Assembly: GCA_902775605.1 (NCBI GenBank)
Contig: CACYNE010000021.1
Coordinates: 1 to 64,000 of the forward strand
Reading direction: 5' to 3'
From: an uncultured Prevotellaceae bacterium
Lineage (GTDB): Bacteria; Bacteroidota; Bacteroidia; Bacteroidales; Bacteroidaceae
Length of the DNA: 64,000 nucleotides
Shown: positions 25,729 to 34,705 of the stretch, piece after piece
How positions within the stretch are numbered: position 1 is the first letter of the stretch
Layout: each line of letters starts with the position of its first letter
Notes under the pieces: generated by a model
Seen by the model: the letters and a program-made list of their open reading frames with translations, nothing else
The model's database searches: none
Told to the model about the DNA's origin: nothing
Program-made: the position numbers and the translations under genes

Positions 25729-27987
25729 TTACTGCGGGTCAACATCGTAATAGACCTGGAGCGACGCATAGCGCTTGTCTTGCAGCATCTGCTGTTGGGC
25801 AAGCGCTAAATATTGGCGCACACGTGGCATGTCGATACCCATCTCCAACTTCAAGACGATTTTTCTGATGCTCAGCGTCTTCACTCGCGACACGCTGGGT
25901 TTGTCTGGTCCCAGCACACGAGTTCCAAACCATTGGCGCAAGCGAGCACCCAACTCAAGGCCGGCAGTATTCACAACCTCGTCTTTCGAGTGCTTCAGAT
26001 AGACGTATATCAAACGATAATATGGGGGATAATGGAAAGCCATTCGCTCTTCCGTCATATGCTGATAGAAAGCATCGTAGTCGTTTCTCACCACCTGCTG
26101 AATCACAGGCACGTCGGGACTCTTTGTCTGCAGGACAACCAGTCCGCGGCGCCCCTTTCTGCCAGCTCGACCGCTCACCTGAGCCATCATCATGAAGGCA
26201 TGCTCATAGGCACGAAAGTCGGGTTGATTCAACATGGCATCTGCATTGAGGATGCCCACCACGCTAACTTTGTCGAAGTCAAGGCCCTTACTAATCATCT
26301 GCGTACCGATAAGCAGGTTGGTGCGCCCTGCCGAGAAATCTGTTATCAGTCGCTCATAAGCATTGCGGGTGCGCGTCGTGTCAAGGTCCATACGAGCCAC
26401 GCGAGCCTCAGGGAAGATGTCGCGAATCTGGTCCTCAATCTTCTCTGTGCCATAACCGCGTCCCTGCAGTTCCTTACTGCCACAGGCGGGACATTGCGTG
26501 GGCATCTGATAGGTCATGCCACAGTAATGGCATGTCAGTTGGTTCATCGAGCGGTGTAGCGTCAGACTCACATCGCAATGCTCACAGCGGGGCACCCAGC
26601 CACACTGCTTACACTCAATCATCGGCGCCCAGCCGCGACGATTCTGAAACAGGATGGCCTGCTCTCCCCGTTGCAACGCCTCGCGAACATAGCCCAGCAA
26701 GACCGGCGAGAAGGGACCTGTCATCATCTTACGTCGCTGCAGGTCGCGTGTATCCACGACTTGAATCTCTGGCAGTTCAATACCTTGATAGCGTTCTTTC
26801 AACTCCACCAAACCGTACTTTCCCGTCTTGGCGTTGTTATATGACTCCAATGCCGGCGTCGCCGTACCAAGCAGGGTCTTAGCGCCCAACATAATGGCTG
26901 CACTACGGGCATGATAACGGGGCATAGGGTCCTGCTGCTTGTACGACGTCTCATGTTCCTCGTCCACGATGACAAGTCCCAGTCTTTGGAATGGCAGAAA
27001 TACGGCACTTCGAGCACCAAGGATAACATCATAGGGATTACTTGATAGTTGCTTCTGCCATATCTCCACACGCTCCGCATCACTATACTTTGAGTGATAG
27101 ATACCCAGTCGCTTGCCAAAGACGCGCTGCAGTCGTTGCATCATCTGTACCGTCAGGGCAATCTCGGGCATCAGAAACAGCACCTGTCGATGCTCGTCAA
27201 GTTCGCGCTGAATCAAGTGGATATAAATCTCCGTCTTTCCGCTGGATGTCACGCCATGCAGCAGTGTCACCTGTTTCTTCAGAAAAGAGAAGATAATCTT
27301 GTTATAGGCTTCCTGTTGTGCGGCATTCAATGACTTGATATGCTCGGGATGTGGTTCACCGCCATGATTCAGGCGTCCCACCTCCACCTCATAGGTTTCC
27401 AGAAGTCCCCGCTTCACCAACTGGTTGATAATCACAAGTGTCGTTTCTGCAACATTCATCAGCTCCTCGCGGGTAATCTCCAACACTGGCTCACGACACG
27501 TATTGCCTTCGATGGTGTCCCAGCGCGACAACGACAGGTAGGTAACAAACGCCTCCTGTTGCTTCGGTGCACGCGCCAGCATATTCAGCGCCACATGAAG
27601 CGTGGGCTCGTTGCGGTAGTTTTCCGTCAGTCGGATGAAGGTCTCGGTACGAGGTTTATAGCCTTCCTCTGCCTTTAGTCCTGCAGGGAGGGCCGCCTTA
27701 TAAACCTCGCCAATAGGTGACATATAATAATCAGAAATCCACTGCCAGAACCTTAATTGTCCTGGCAGTAGTATGGGTTGCTCATCTAGCACCGCAGCAA
27801 TTGGCTTAACCTGATAGTCCTGCGGCTTCTGATGATGAAGTTTTGAGATGATTCCGACGTAATGCTTATTCCGTCCAAAGGGTACCAATACACGCATCCC
27901 CTCACTTACACGCCCGACTTGCTCATCCGGAACAGCATAAGTAAAAAGACTGCCAAGGGGTACAGGAAGTATTATGTCGGCATACAC
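25729..27987 (-). CDS. priA: Primosomal protein N' (replication restart helicase)
   Basis: A 752-residue superfamily 2 helicase that reloads the replisome at collapsed forks. The N-terminal DNA-binding domain starts MYADIILPVPL. Walker A is GVTSSGKTE and the DEAH-type box is DEEH. Paired zinc-binding cysteines appear in CKQCGWVPRCEHC, CHYCG and CPACG. The start is 12 bases after the stop of the upstream barrel gene, so priA is the last gene of the long ettA-T9SS run. Confidence 0.95.
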   Translation of the reverse strand: MYADIILPVPLGSLFTYAVPDEQVGRVSEGMRVLVPFGRNKHYVGIISKLHHQKPQDYQVKPIAAVLDEQPILLPGQLRFWQWISDYYMSPIGEVYKAALPAGLKAEEGYKPRTETFIRLTENYRNEPTLHVALNMLARAPKQQEAFVTYLSLSRWDTIEGNTCREPVLEITREELMNVAETTLVIINQLVKRGLLETYEVEVGRLNHGGEPHPEHIKSLNAAQQEAYNKIIFSFLKKQVTLLHGVTSSGKTEIYIHLIQRELDEHRQVLFLMPEIALTVQMMQRLQRVFGKRLGIYHSKYSDAERVEIWQKQLSSNPYDVILGARSAVFLPFQRLGLVIVDEEHETSYKQQDPMPRYHARSAAIMLGAKTLLGTATPALESYNNAKTGKYGLVELKERYQGIELPEIQVVDTRDLQRRKMMTGPFSPVLLGYVREALQRGEQAILFQNRRGWAPMIECKQCGWVPRCEHCDVSLTLHRSMNQLTCHYCGMTYQMPTQCPACGSKELQGRGYGTEKIEDQIRDIFPEARVARMDLDTTRTRNAYERLITDFSAGRTNLLIGTQMISKGLDFDKVSVVGILNADAMLNQPDFRAYEHAFMMMAQVSGRAGRKGRRGLVVLQTKSPDVPVIQQVVRNDYDAFYQHMTEERMAFHYPPYYRLIYVYLKHSKDEVVNTAGLELGARLRQWFGTRVLGPDKPSVSRVKTLSIRKIVLKLEMGIDMPRVRQYLALAQQQMLQDKRYASLQVYYDVDPQ

Positions 27988-27999
27988 GCGCTTAACAAA

Positions 28000-28674
28000 T
28001 TAGAAATAGATGGCAGCAGACACTTGAAACGCATTGGTCTTAACGTCTGACTTACCCAGATTATTCTTAATGTTTCCTGCAGCATCAATTACGTTGGTAT
28101 CCACATCTGCTGTCTTGCCCAGGGGAATATTATAGACAGCACCCACTTCAAGATGCTTCAGCAGGCAAAAACCTACGCCGAGATTCAGACTCAGTGTTGA
28201 CTTCTTGAGCTGGAACGTATTGCTGGCTTGATTGGAAGTGCCACTAACCACGCCTTCTGCATCTTTCCAAGAGAGATGTGCATCACCCACATTAAAGCCG
28301 AACTGAGGACCAGCAGCCAGATAGAAGCTGGCAAAACTGCCCAGGCCCAGATTATAGCGCAAGTTGAGAGGAACATAGACATACTGCTGCTTCACCGTTT
28401 CACCAGCAATCTTGCCTTCGCGCTGGTCATAGAAGACTGACAGGTCAGCACCGATGCCTATCAAGGTAGATAACTTCAAGGTGGGGCCGATGTACCAGCC
28501 GTTCTTGTTCTCTTTACCCATATCATAAAGAGACTCTGCCGTTGAGTTCTGGTCAATCTTCATGTCGGTGAGGTTAAGACCACCCTTGATACCGAACTTC
28601 AAACTCTGAGCCTGTCCTGGTGTGGCAACAAACATTGCCATGGCTACTAAAACTGCGCCAAATAACTTCTTCAT
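28000..28674 (-). CDS. Outer-membrane beta-barrel protein (PorT-like size class)
   Basis: A 224-residue protein with a signal peptide (residues 1-22, ending GQAQ) and alternating beta-strands ending in the aromatic AAIYF, as expected for an 8-stranded barrel inserted by Bam. Segments such as LKFGIKGGLNLTDMKI and YVPLNLRYNLGLGSFASFYLAAGPQFGFNVG fit the porin-like/PorT-type group. It lies 31 bases after gldN and before priA. A role in type IX secretion is possible from position only. The start is set by the signal peptide; upstream codons to 28734 overlap gldN. Confidence 0.8.
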   Translation of the reverse strand: MKKLFGAVLVAMAMFVATPGQAQSLKFGIKGGLNLTDMKIDQNSTAESLYDMGKENKNGWYIGPTLKLSTLIGIGADLSVFYDQREGKIAGETVKQQYVYVPLNLRYNLGLGSFASFYLAAGPQFGFNVGDAHLSWKDAEGVVSGTSNQASNTFQLKKSTLSLNLGVGFCLLKHLEVGAVYNIPLGKTADVDTNVIDAAGNIKNNLGKSDVKTNAFQVSAAIYF

Positions 28675-28705
28675 AATCAATTGCGTTTTTGCGTTATGCT
28701 TTATA

Positions 28706-29752
28706 TTAATGTCTTTCTCTGCGAACAGACACACGGGGTGCAGCAGAACTGCTTGAAGAAGAACTGCTGCTCTTGGCCTTTGCAGTCTTGGTACGTGTCT
28801 GTCGTTTCTGCTTTGCAGCAGCCTTCACTTGCTTAGGATCATTATTCGCAATGCTGTCCAGTGAGTCGCGCTTTGCCTTATCACCAAAGATATTATTGCG
28901 GAAAGCCTCCAACTCGGCCTCAATACGCTTCTGTTCTGCCGTCAACTTGGTAGAGTCCTCACCGGCAATTTGAACCAGTGTCTTACCCAGCATATTCGTG
29001 GTCTTATAGATCTTACCCTTATAGCGGTTCAGCGTAAAGTAATCATCGAGGGTCATCGTGGCAGCATTGTTCTTGTCACTGGTCATCACCGACTGGCGAC
29101 TCAGGTATGGTTCCACCTCAGAATACTTCACCCAGAACAAAGGCAACTTCATGGCATCACCTCCAAAGTCGTCCTCACGCATCATGACAGGACAAAGAGC
29201 CAAAGGCTTGATATGGAATGAAGAGTTGGCCTGATCATAATAGGCACTCTCCTTCAGATAGTAAGCCTTCACCTCAGAAGAAGGGATATCGCTGTTTTCA
29301 ACCTGAATCTTACCGTTCTTTTCCTCATAGAAAATATGATAGTTATCCAGGATGGTCTTGATGTCAACTTTGGCAGAAGCCTCCAGCACCTCATTACCGT
29401 CCAGGTTGTACTCATAGACAGGGATATAGCCGTTCAGCGCCAACTTGAAGATATAGGTAAACAGATTCATCTGCTTGCCGATAGGCTCCACAGGATAGTA
29501 GAGACCTGAGTTCATCTCGTCTTCGAGATTAATCTCTCGATAGATGTCACGACGCCACACCACATCCTCTGGCATATCAAGTGCCGTGGGATACATAATA
29601 CGCATACGTTCCGTCATACCCTGCGTATTATTCTGTTGCTGCTGCTTTTGCTGGGTAGGAATAGTCCCCTGCTGGGTGCGACTCTTCTTGGGCTGTGCGG
29701 TCACCGAACCTGCAGCCAGCGTTATCATCAAAAAGAACAATAGTCTCTTCAT
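28706..29752 (-). CDS. gldN: Type IX secretion system protein GldN/PorN
   Basis: A 348-residue periplasmic component of the type IX secretion system that forms the ring complex with GldK under the outer membrane. Signal peptide at residues 1-19 (ending VTAQ). The conserved GldN part covers about residues 55-240 (VVWRRDIYREINLEDEMNSGLYYPVEP). A low-complexity C-terminus rich in Lys, Thr and a run of nine serines (about residues 310-348) is unusual and may be lineage-specific. It follows gldM by 16 bases. Confidence 0.92.
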   Translation of the reverse strand: MKRLLFFLMITLAAGSVTAQPKKSRTQQGTIPTQQKQQQQNNTQGMTERMRIMYPTALDMPEDVVWRRDIYREINLEDEMNSGLYYPVEPIGKQMNLFTYIFKLALNGYIPVYEYNLDGNEVLEASAKVDIKTILDNYHIFYEEKNGKIQVENSDIPSSEVKAYYLKESAYYDQANSSFHIKPLALCPVMMREDDFGGDAMKLPLFWVKYSEVEPYLSRQSVMTSDKNNAATMTLDDYFTLNRYKGKIYKTTNMLGKTLVQIAGEDSTKLTAEQKRIEAELEAFRNNIFGDKAKRDSLDSIANNDPKQVKAAAKQKRQTRTKTAKAKSSSSSSSSSAAPRVSVRRERH

Positions 29753-29768
29753 AATTATCTATTTTCTG

Positions 29769-31328
29769 TTATTTCACAATGATTTCTATCGGGGTCTTCA
29801 GCGTACGCTGGATACCGTCAGGACCTATCGCCACAACATTCGAGATGTAGAAACGGCGGTTGCGGGCCAACTTACGGAAGGTATCTTTCTGACGAGCAGA
29901 GAATCTATCGCCATCACCTGCCATCAGAACGGACTCACCCATATTGCCTGAGAAGACAGTCTCAAACGAGAGCACACGGAAGCCAATATCCAGGATACCG
30001 TCATCGATAGCAGCACCGATACCTTCAACGCCTATCAAGCTACCCTTAGCCAATCCACCACCTCTGAAGCGCAAAGGATTACCCTTCTCGTCCTTCATAT
30101 CTATATAAGGTGTAGGATCTGGCAGACGACGCACGCGGAACGAGAACTGTCCCATCTGCTGCGGACGTCCGGTATTCGTTGAGATAACCGTAATCGTTGC
30201 ATTCTCACCAATCTTTGACGGACGGGCGATATACTTGCCAGGACCCGTAGGCGTCAGTGTGCCGTTGGTCATCGTTGCCGAGATCTTATTTAGAGGCACG
30301 CCAGGCACTGAGATACTGATGGGATTTGAATAGCCTGCATACAGCATATTCATCAGGTCGGCCGATACGGTTGCACTGGGATCAACCACCGTATACTTCT
30401 GAGAGAAGTCGCGACGGATGGCATCACCATTACCATTAGTTGTCTGGATATAGCCCGACAAGGTGAAGTCGCCAGTACGTCCGCAAACAGTCTCATAGAG
30501 GCCGTCCGTCAGGTCAACCTTCTGATTATTAATAAAGATTTCCGGCACCTGTGTGGTGTCCACAGCAGCCATCACGATATGAGCCGAGAACTTATCACCA
30601 CGAACGATGGTCTGAGAATTGGGAATCACGAAAGCGTTGAGCGCATTCACACGGATATCCTTCACGTCAATGTTCTGTACCAATGTGTGCAGCACCTCTT
30701 TCTCGGCATTGCGTACATCACTCTGCAACTTTGACAGCAGTGTGACGGCAGCGGCTGCCGGCATCGATTCAAACATATACTCCTGCCAGTTCTTGCCCAG
30801 TCCTGTAGAGGGAACATCCGTAGTCAGGTCACTGGCAATACGACGCTGCTGATCTTTGTCATCCACCATCTTGAGGATACCCTCACGATAGTTTTCTATA
30901 GCCTGCTTCAACTCGCCACCGCGTCCGCGTCCAGGAGCCAGCATCACTTGGTTAGCAGCTTCCAGGTCTTCCTTGTTCACAATATTTGCAGGATTACCTT
31001 CGGCACCATCAGCCTCCTGAGCAATAGCCAATTTCAACTCAGCAGCCAAGTTATAGAGAGAGTCACTTGAACGTTTTACGAGCTGTGCCTTATCATACCA
31101 CTCCTTCACCTTCTGAGGGTTGGCTTTCATCTGCTGATCAAAGTCGTCATATATGGCCAGATTCTCCTTCGCTGCATTCTCGGTGGTGCGCTTCAAACTC
31201 TCCTCCACGATGGAGAAGCCGTTGAGCACCTCGTTCGAGACATTCAGCGCAAGCATAGCCATCAAGACGACATACATCAGGTTTATCATCTTCTGGCGCG
31301 GAGATACGGGTCTTTTCTTAATCGCCAT
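29769..31328 (-). CDS. gldM: Type IX secretion/gliding motor protein GldM
   Basis: A 519-residue protein with the signature N-terminus SPRQKMINLMYVVLMAMLAL (one membrane helix, about residues 13-32) and a long periplasmic part with four domains, rich in beta-strands after a helical first domain. GldM and GldL make the inner-membrane rotary motor that powers type IX secretion. The length matches characterised GldM proteins. It lies 35 bases downstream of gldL and 16 before gldN. Confidence 0.94.
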   Translation of the reverse strand: MAIKKRPVSPRQKMINLMYVVLMAMLALNVSNEVLNGFSIVEESLKRTTENAAKENLAIYDDFDQQMKANPQKVKEWYDKAQLVKRSSDSLYNLAAELKLAIAQEADGAEGNPANIVNKEDLEAANQVMLAPGRGRGGELKQAIENYREGILKMVDDKDQQRRIASDLTTDVPSTGLGKNWQEYMFESMPAAAAVTLLSKLQSDVRNAEKEVLHTLVQNIDVKDIRVNALNAFVIPNSQTIVRGDKFSAHIVMAAVDTTQVPEIFINNQKVDLTDGLYETVCGRTGDFTLSGYIQTTNGNGDAIRRDFSQKYTVVDPSATVSADLMNMLYAGYSNPISISVPGVPLNKISATMTNGTLTPTGPGKYIARPSKIGENATITVISTNTGRPQQMGQFSFRVRRLPDPTPYIDMKDEKGNPLRFRGGGLAKGSLIGVEGIGAAIDDGILDIGFRVLSFETVFSGNMGESVLMAGDGDRFSARQKDTFRKLARNRRFYISNVVAIGPDGIQRTLKTPIEIIVK

Positions 31329-31363
31329 AACTATTATTCTTCTTTCTAGTTATTCTAGATTCT

Positions 31364-32167
31364 CTATGGTTGCGGTGCCACCTTCGGCATATTCACCGTC
31401 ATAGCCTCAATCATACGCGTATAAATCTTGTTGAGCTCTGCAATCTGCTCGGCCATACGACGACTCTGCTCGTTAATCTGGTCAATGGTACCAATCTGCT
31501 GTGAGGCACCCTTCAACTGCATCTCATAAACGCGGGTGATACCCGTCAGCGTACGGTTCAGGTTCTCCATCTCCTCGCTGTCGCGTGTCAGACGTTCGCT
31601 CTGTTCAGCCACCTTCTGGAGGGTCTCGGTGAGTTTCTTCAACTGCTCCACATAACCAGTTGTAGCCTCTTCCATCTCAGCAGGATCGATCTCAGGCAAC
31701 TCGGGCTGTGTGCCACCAATGACACCGCCGACAACGCCGCCACCGATGATACCACCACCAACGACAGTTGTGCCAGACTCAGCAGCAAGACCTTCCGAAG
31801 ATGGTGAGCCGCCACCGATAACGATGGTACCGCCACCAGCTACTCCAGATATTCCAGAAACGCCAGAAACACCAGAAGCATCAGTCATCTCTACTTCGCC
31901 ATCCACATGCGTGGGCAGTTCCATGCCATCGGCTGTCTTGTCAAACGGACGATCGAAGGCGGCAATAAAGAACACAAACACCTCGGTACCCATACCGATA
32001 AACAGCATCAGGTTGGCACCCGGCAGGTGAGTCAACTTGAAGAGTGTACCAAGAATCACGATTGAGGCACCCCAGCTGTAGGCATAGTTCATGAACGTCT
32101 GCCCGGGGACACTATCCAGCCACTTCTGCAAGCGGTATATGACATTGAATTTGCTATACTGTGTCAT
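31364..32167 (-). CDS. gldL: Type IX secretion/gliding motor protein GldL
   Basis: A 267-residue inner-membrane protein with two helices (about residues 27-47 and 51-70). Glutamate E62 inside the second helix (GTEVFVFF) corresponds to the proton-pathway residue of known GldL. A glycine/serine/valine-rich linker (residues ~98-152, with GGGIIGGGVVGG) precedes a C-terminal coiled coil (about 165-260). The linker is an addition relative to the compact family core. It pairs with GldM as proton-driven motor. Confidence 0.93.
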   Translation of the reverse strand: MTQYSKFNVIYRLQKWLDSVPGQTFMNYAYSWGASIVILGTLFKLTHLPGANLMLFIGMGTEVFVFFIAAFDRPFDKTADGMELPTHVDGEVEMTDASGVSGVSGISGVAGGGTIVIGGGSPSSEGLAAESGTTVVGGGIIGGGVVGGVIGGTQPELPEIDPAEMEEATTGYVEQLKKLTETLQKVAEQSERLTRDSEEMENLNRTLTGITRVYEMQLKGASQQIGTIDQINEQSRRMAEQIAELNKIYTRMIEAMTVNMPKVAPQP

Positions 32168-32216
32168 TATGATGAGCGTTTTTTCGTTATTACGTTGTGA
32201 CTTTATTCGTCACTTG

Positions 32217-33686
32217 TTATTTTCTTGTTTTCTTTGTCGAAGCCTTCACGGGACGAACCTTCTCGCTACTGGTGTTAGCCAACGAACGCACGCAACGGAA
32301 ACCGATGAACGAACGAGGCTGATTCTGATATTCACTGCTACGCCATGCGGAGCGGATATAGCTTTCGGGGTCTTTCCACGAACCGCCACGCACACTCTTC
32401 TTCTTTAATCGATAGGGATCCTCCAAAGCAGCATTATACTTCAACTGTGGATTGATATCGTTCATGGCATCAACACCTGCCTCAGTATAGATAGTCGAGG
32501 TCCATTCTGCCACATTACCAGCCATATCAAACAGGCCATTGCTGTTGGCGCTATAGATACCCACCTTCGATGTAATCAGGTTTCCATCCTTGGTGTAATT
32601 ACCATTATCAGGCTTGAAGTTCGCATAGAAGCAGCCCTTACCACTGGCCACATCCTCATTGGCCCAAGGGAACTCGTTTTGATCCTTACCACGGGCAGCA
32701 TACTCCCATTCAGCCTCTGTTGGCAGACGATAGCGCTGCACATAGCGAGCAGCAGGACCAAGGCCCTTCAACAGGAACTCCGTGCGCCAAGCGCAGAAGG
32801 CATTAGCCTGTTCCCAAGTAACACCCACCACGGGATAGTCGTTATAGGCTGCATTCGAGAAGTAGTTACGCATATAAGTCTCGTTGTCAGCATTGGGGAA
32901 GTCGTTCACCCAGCACGTGGTGTCAGGATAGATATTGACGATATACGTATTGAGGAAGTCCCACGGACCTGTCAACTCGCGGTTGATGGTCTGACGCACG
33001 ATGCGACCCTCGTCATCAACAAAAGCGGTGTCCTTAGAAATCATCACCTTGTCATCAGGATTCACAGCGATGTCGGTATTCAAGTTACGCTCTGCGGGAT
33101 TAATACGGTTGCGACGCAGAGCGGCTGCCGTATAGTCATATACCTCATAGCGATAGTTCATCTGACTGGCATCGAGCATTTTTTCGCCTGTCACAGGATT
33201 GGTGACATACACGCTCTCAATAGCACGGCGCTCGTCTTCGTTCGGTTTACGAGGCAGAGCCTTCTTCCAGTTCAGATGAGCCTTGATAAGGTTACCGTCC
33301 TTGTCTTCCTCATCCTCAATCTTATAGCTCTCGTCACCGCCGTAGTTCGGGTCGGCCAAGCGCTCGCGAATGATGGAGTCGCGCACATAGTTCACAAACT
33401 GACGATACTCAGAGTTTGTAATCTCTGTATCGTCCATCCAGAAGCCCTCTACCGAGATGTCGCGAACAGGGGTTTGCTTGCCCCACAGCGAATCTTGAGT
33501 TTCCAGGCCCATACGCAAATGACCACGTTTAATGAGCACCATGCCATAAGGAGCAGGTTCTGAGAAGCCCTTTCCGCTGGCGCCCGTCAGTTCTCCGCCA
33601 TTGGCGGTAGCCTCTTTGCCGCCGAAGCAACTCGTCAGTACGAGTGCCACAGCCAGGCAAGATCCTATAATCAACTGTTTCTTCAT
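32217..33686 (-). CDS. gldK: Type IX secretion lipoprotein GldK/PorK
   Basis: A 489-residue lipoprotein: signal peptide with lipobox LTSC (Cys20) and a formylglycine-generating-enzyme/SUMF1-like domain split over residues ~45-115 and ~280-470 (RLPTEAEWEYAARG, GLFDMAGNVAEWTS, SVRGGSWKDPES). The catalytic copper or cysteine pair of true FGE is not evident, as usual in GldK, which has a structural role: with GldN it forms the periplasmic ring attached to the outer membrane. It is eight bases downstream of porP. Confidence 0.93.
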   Translation of the reverse strand: MKKQLIIGSCLAVALVLTSCFGGKEATANGGELTGASGKGFSEPAPYGMVLIKRGHLRMGLETQDSLWGKQTPVRDISVEGFWMDDTEITNSEYRQFVNYVRDSIIRERLADPNYGGDESYKIEDEEDKDGNLIKAHLNWKKALPRKPNEDERRAIESVYVTNPVTGEKMLDASQMNYRYEVYDYTAAALRRNRINPAERNLNTDIAVNPDDKVMISKDTAFVDDEGRIVRQTINRELTGPWDFLNTYIVNIYPDTTCWVNDFPNADNETYMRNYFSNAAYNDYPVVGVTWEQANAFCAWRTEFLLKGLGPAARYVQRYRLPTEAEWEYAARGKDQNEFPWANEDVASGKGCFYANFKPDNGNYTKDGNLITSKVGIYSANSNGLFDMAGNVAEWTSTIYTEAGVDAMNDINPQLKYNAALEDPYRLKKKSVRGGSWKDPESYIRSAWRSSEYQNQPRSFIGFRCVRSLANTSSEKVRPVKASTKKTRK

Positions 33687-33694
33687 ATGCTCGT

Positions 33695-34705
33695 TTATAA
33701 TAATCTCACACTTTGATGACGGTTACGTCCCTTCTTGGTGAAGTTGACGTCCGTCTGATATCCCACGAACAACTCGTGTCCGCCATTTCCCAAACTCTGT
33801 ACGGTGGTGTTGTATTCGTAACTATAACCAAACATCACACCATGGAACTTTCCGCCTACATAGACCGTGATAGAGTTCGTAGGACTATATCCTGCGCCCA
33901 CATACATCAGTTTTTGCTCATAGCTATAGGTCAGGCGGGTGGTTATGTCGGCTCTGTAGCCAACGCCGTCAGTACGTCCCATAACAGAGGGCTGTATTGT
34001 TAAGAACGGATTTTTCAGCCGAATATTGCATCCAGCAGTAAAATAATATGCAGGATCGACGTCTAATTCGTTTGTTTCACCAATTTCAACACGTGGAGAC
34101 AGGATATGTTGCATTGACATTCCCGCATACCACGACTTGTGTTGGTAATACAGGCCAGCATTCAAATCGAAGGCCGTTCCTGTGACATCACCCGTAGGCA
34201 AGGCCAAGTCACCTGCATCATTAAATTCCAGCTGCGAACCTTTCAGATTCTCACTCAGCATCACTGGCTGAACACCAATACTCAAGGTTCCTCCCAGCAG
34301 TTTTATCTTGGGTGCATACATCACCGAGAACTTCTTATGCGAGAACACGCCGATATCATCGTTCACTAACTGTGCACCCAAGCCATGAACCATACCCAAC
34401 AACTGGAAAGGCATATCGGCCGAGAGATACATGGTCTTAGGATTATGTTCAAAGCCCACCAGCGACATGTTATAGGCACCCACCACATTCATTTTGTTCT
34501 GTTTACCCACGGCAGCAGGGTTATAGGCTGCCTCCATCGCCCAGTAGTGACTGAACGACGGATCATACTGAGCCAACATCTCTATCGATGCCGTCAGTAG
34601 CAGAGCCAATATCCATAGCTTTCGCCTTAACACATTATTAATAACGCACAAACTGCATATTTTATTATAAAAGAGGTGAGTATTTTGTTTCATTCCATCT
34701 GTCAT
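33695..34705 (-). CDS. porP: PorP/SprF family type IX outer-membrane protein
   Basis: A barrel protein of up to 336 residues with the family's N-terminal motif QYDPSFSHYWAMEAAYNPAAVG directly after a signal peptide-like stretch (LWILALLLTASIEMLAQ). PorP/SprF proteins are part of the type IX machine; PorP is reported to link the motor to peptidoglycan through PorE. The ATG at 34705 overlaps the ABC transporter stop by four bases, and a second ATG at 34693 is also possible; both leave an unusually long charged stretch before the signal helix, so a GTG start about 22 codons in cannot be excluded. Confidence 0.88.
   Translation of the reverse strand: MTDGMKQNTHLFYNKICSLCVINNVLRRKLWILALLLTASIEMLAQYDPSFSHYWAMEAAYNPAAVGKQNKMNVVGAYNMSLVGFEHNPKTMYLSADMPFQLLGMVHGLGAQLVNDDIGVFSHKKFSVMYAPKIKLLGGTLSIGVQPVMLSENLKGSQLEFNDAGDLALPTGDVTGTAFDLNAGLYYQHKSWYAGMSMQHILSPRVEIGETNELDVDPAYYFTAGCNIRLKNPFLTIQPSVMGRTDGVGYRADITTRLTYSYEQKLMYVGAGYSPTNSITVYVGGKFHGVMFGYSYEYNTTVQSLGNGGHELFVGYQTDVNFTKKGRNRHQSVRLL

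Noticed and set aside
32217..33686. A true formylglycine-generating enzyme (sulfatase activator)
   Set aside because: The SUMF1-like fold is split by an insertion, carries a lipobox and sits in the gldKLMN order, so it is the structural GldK protein; no sulfatase gene is in the window.
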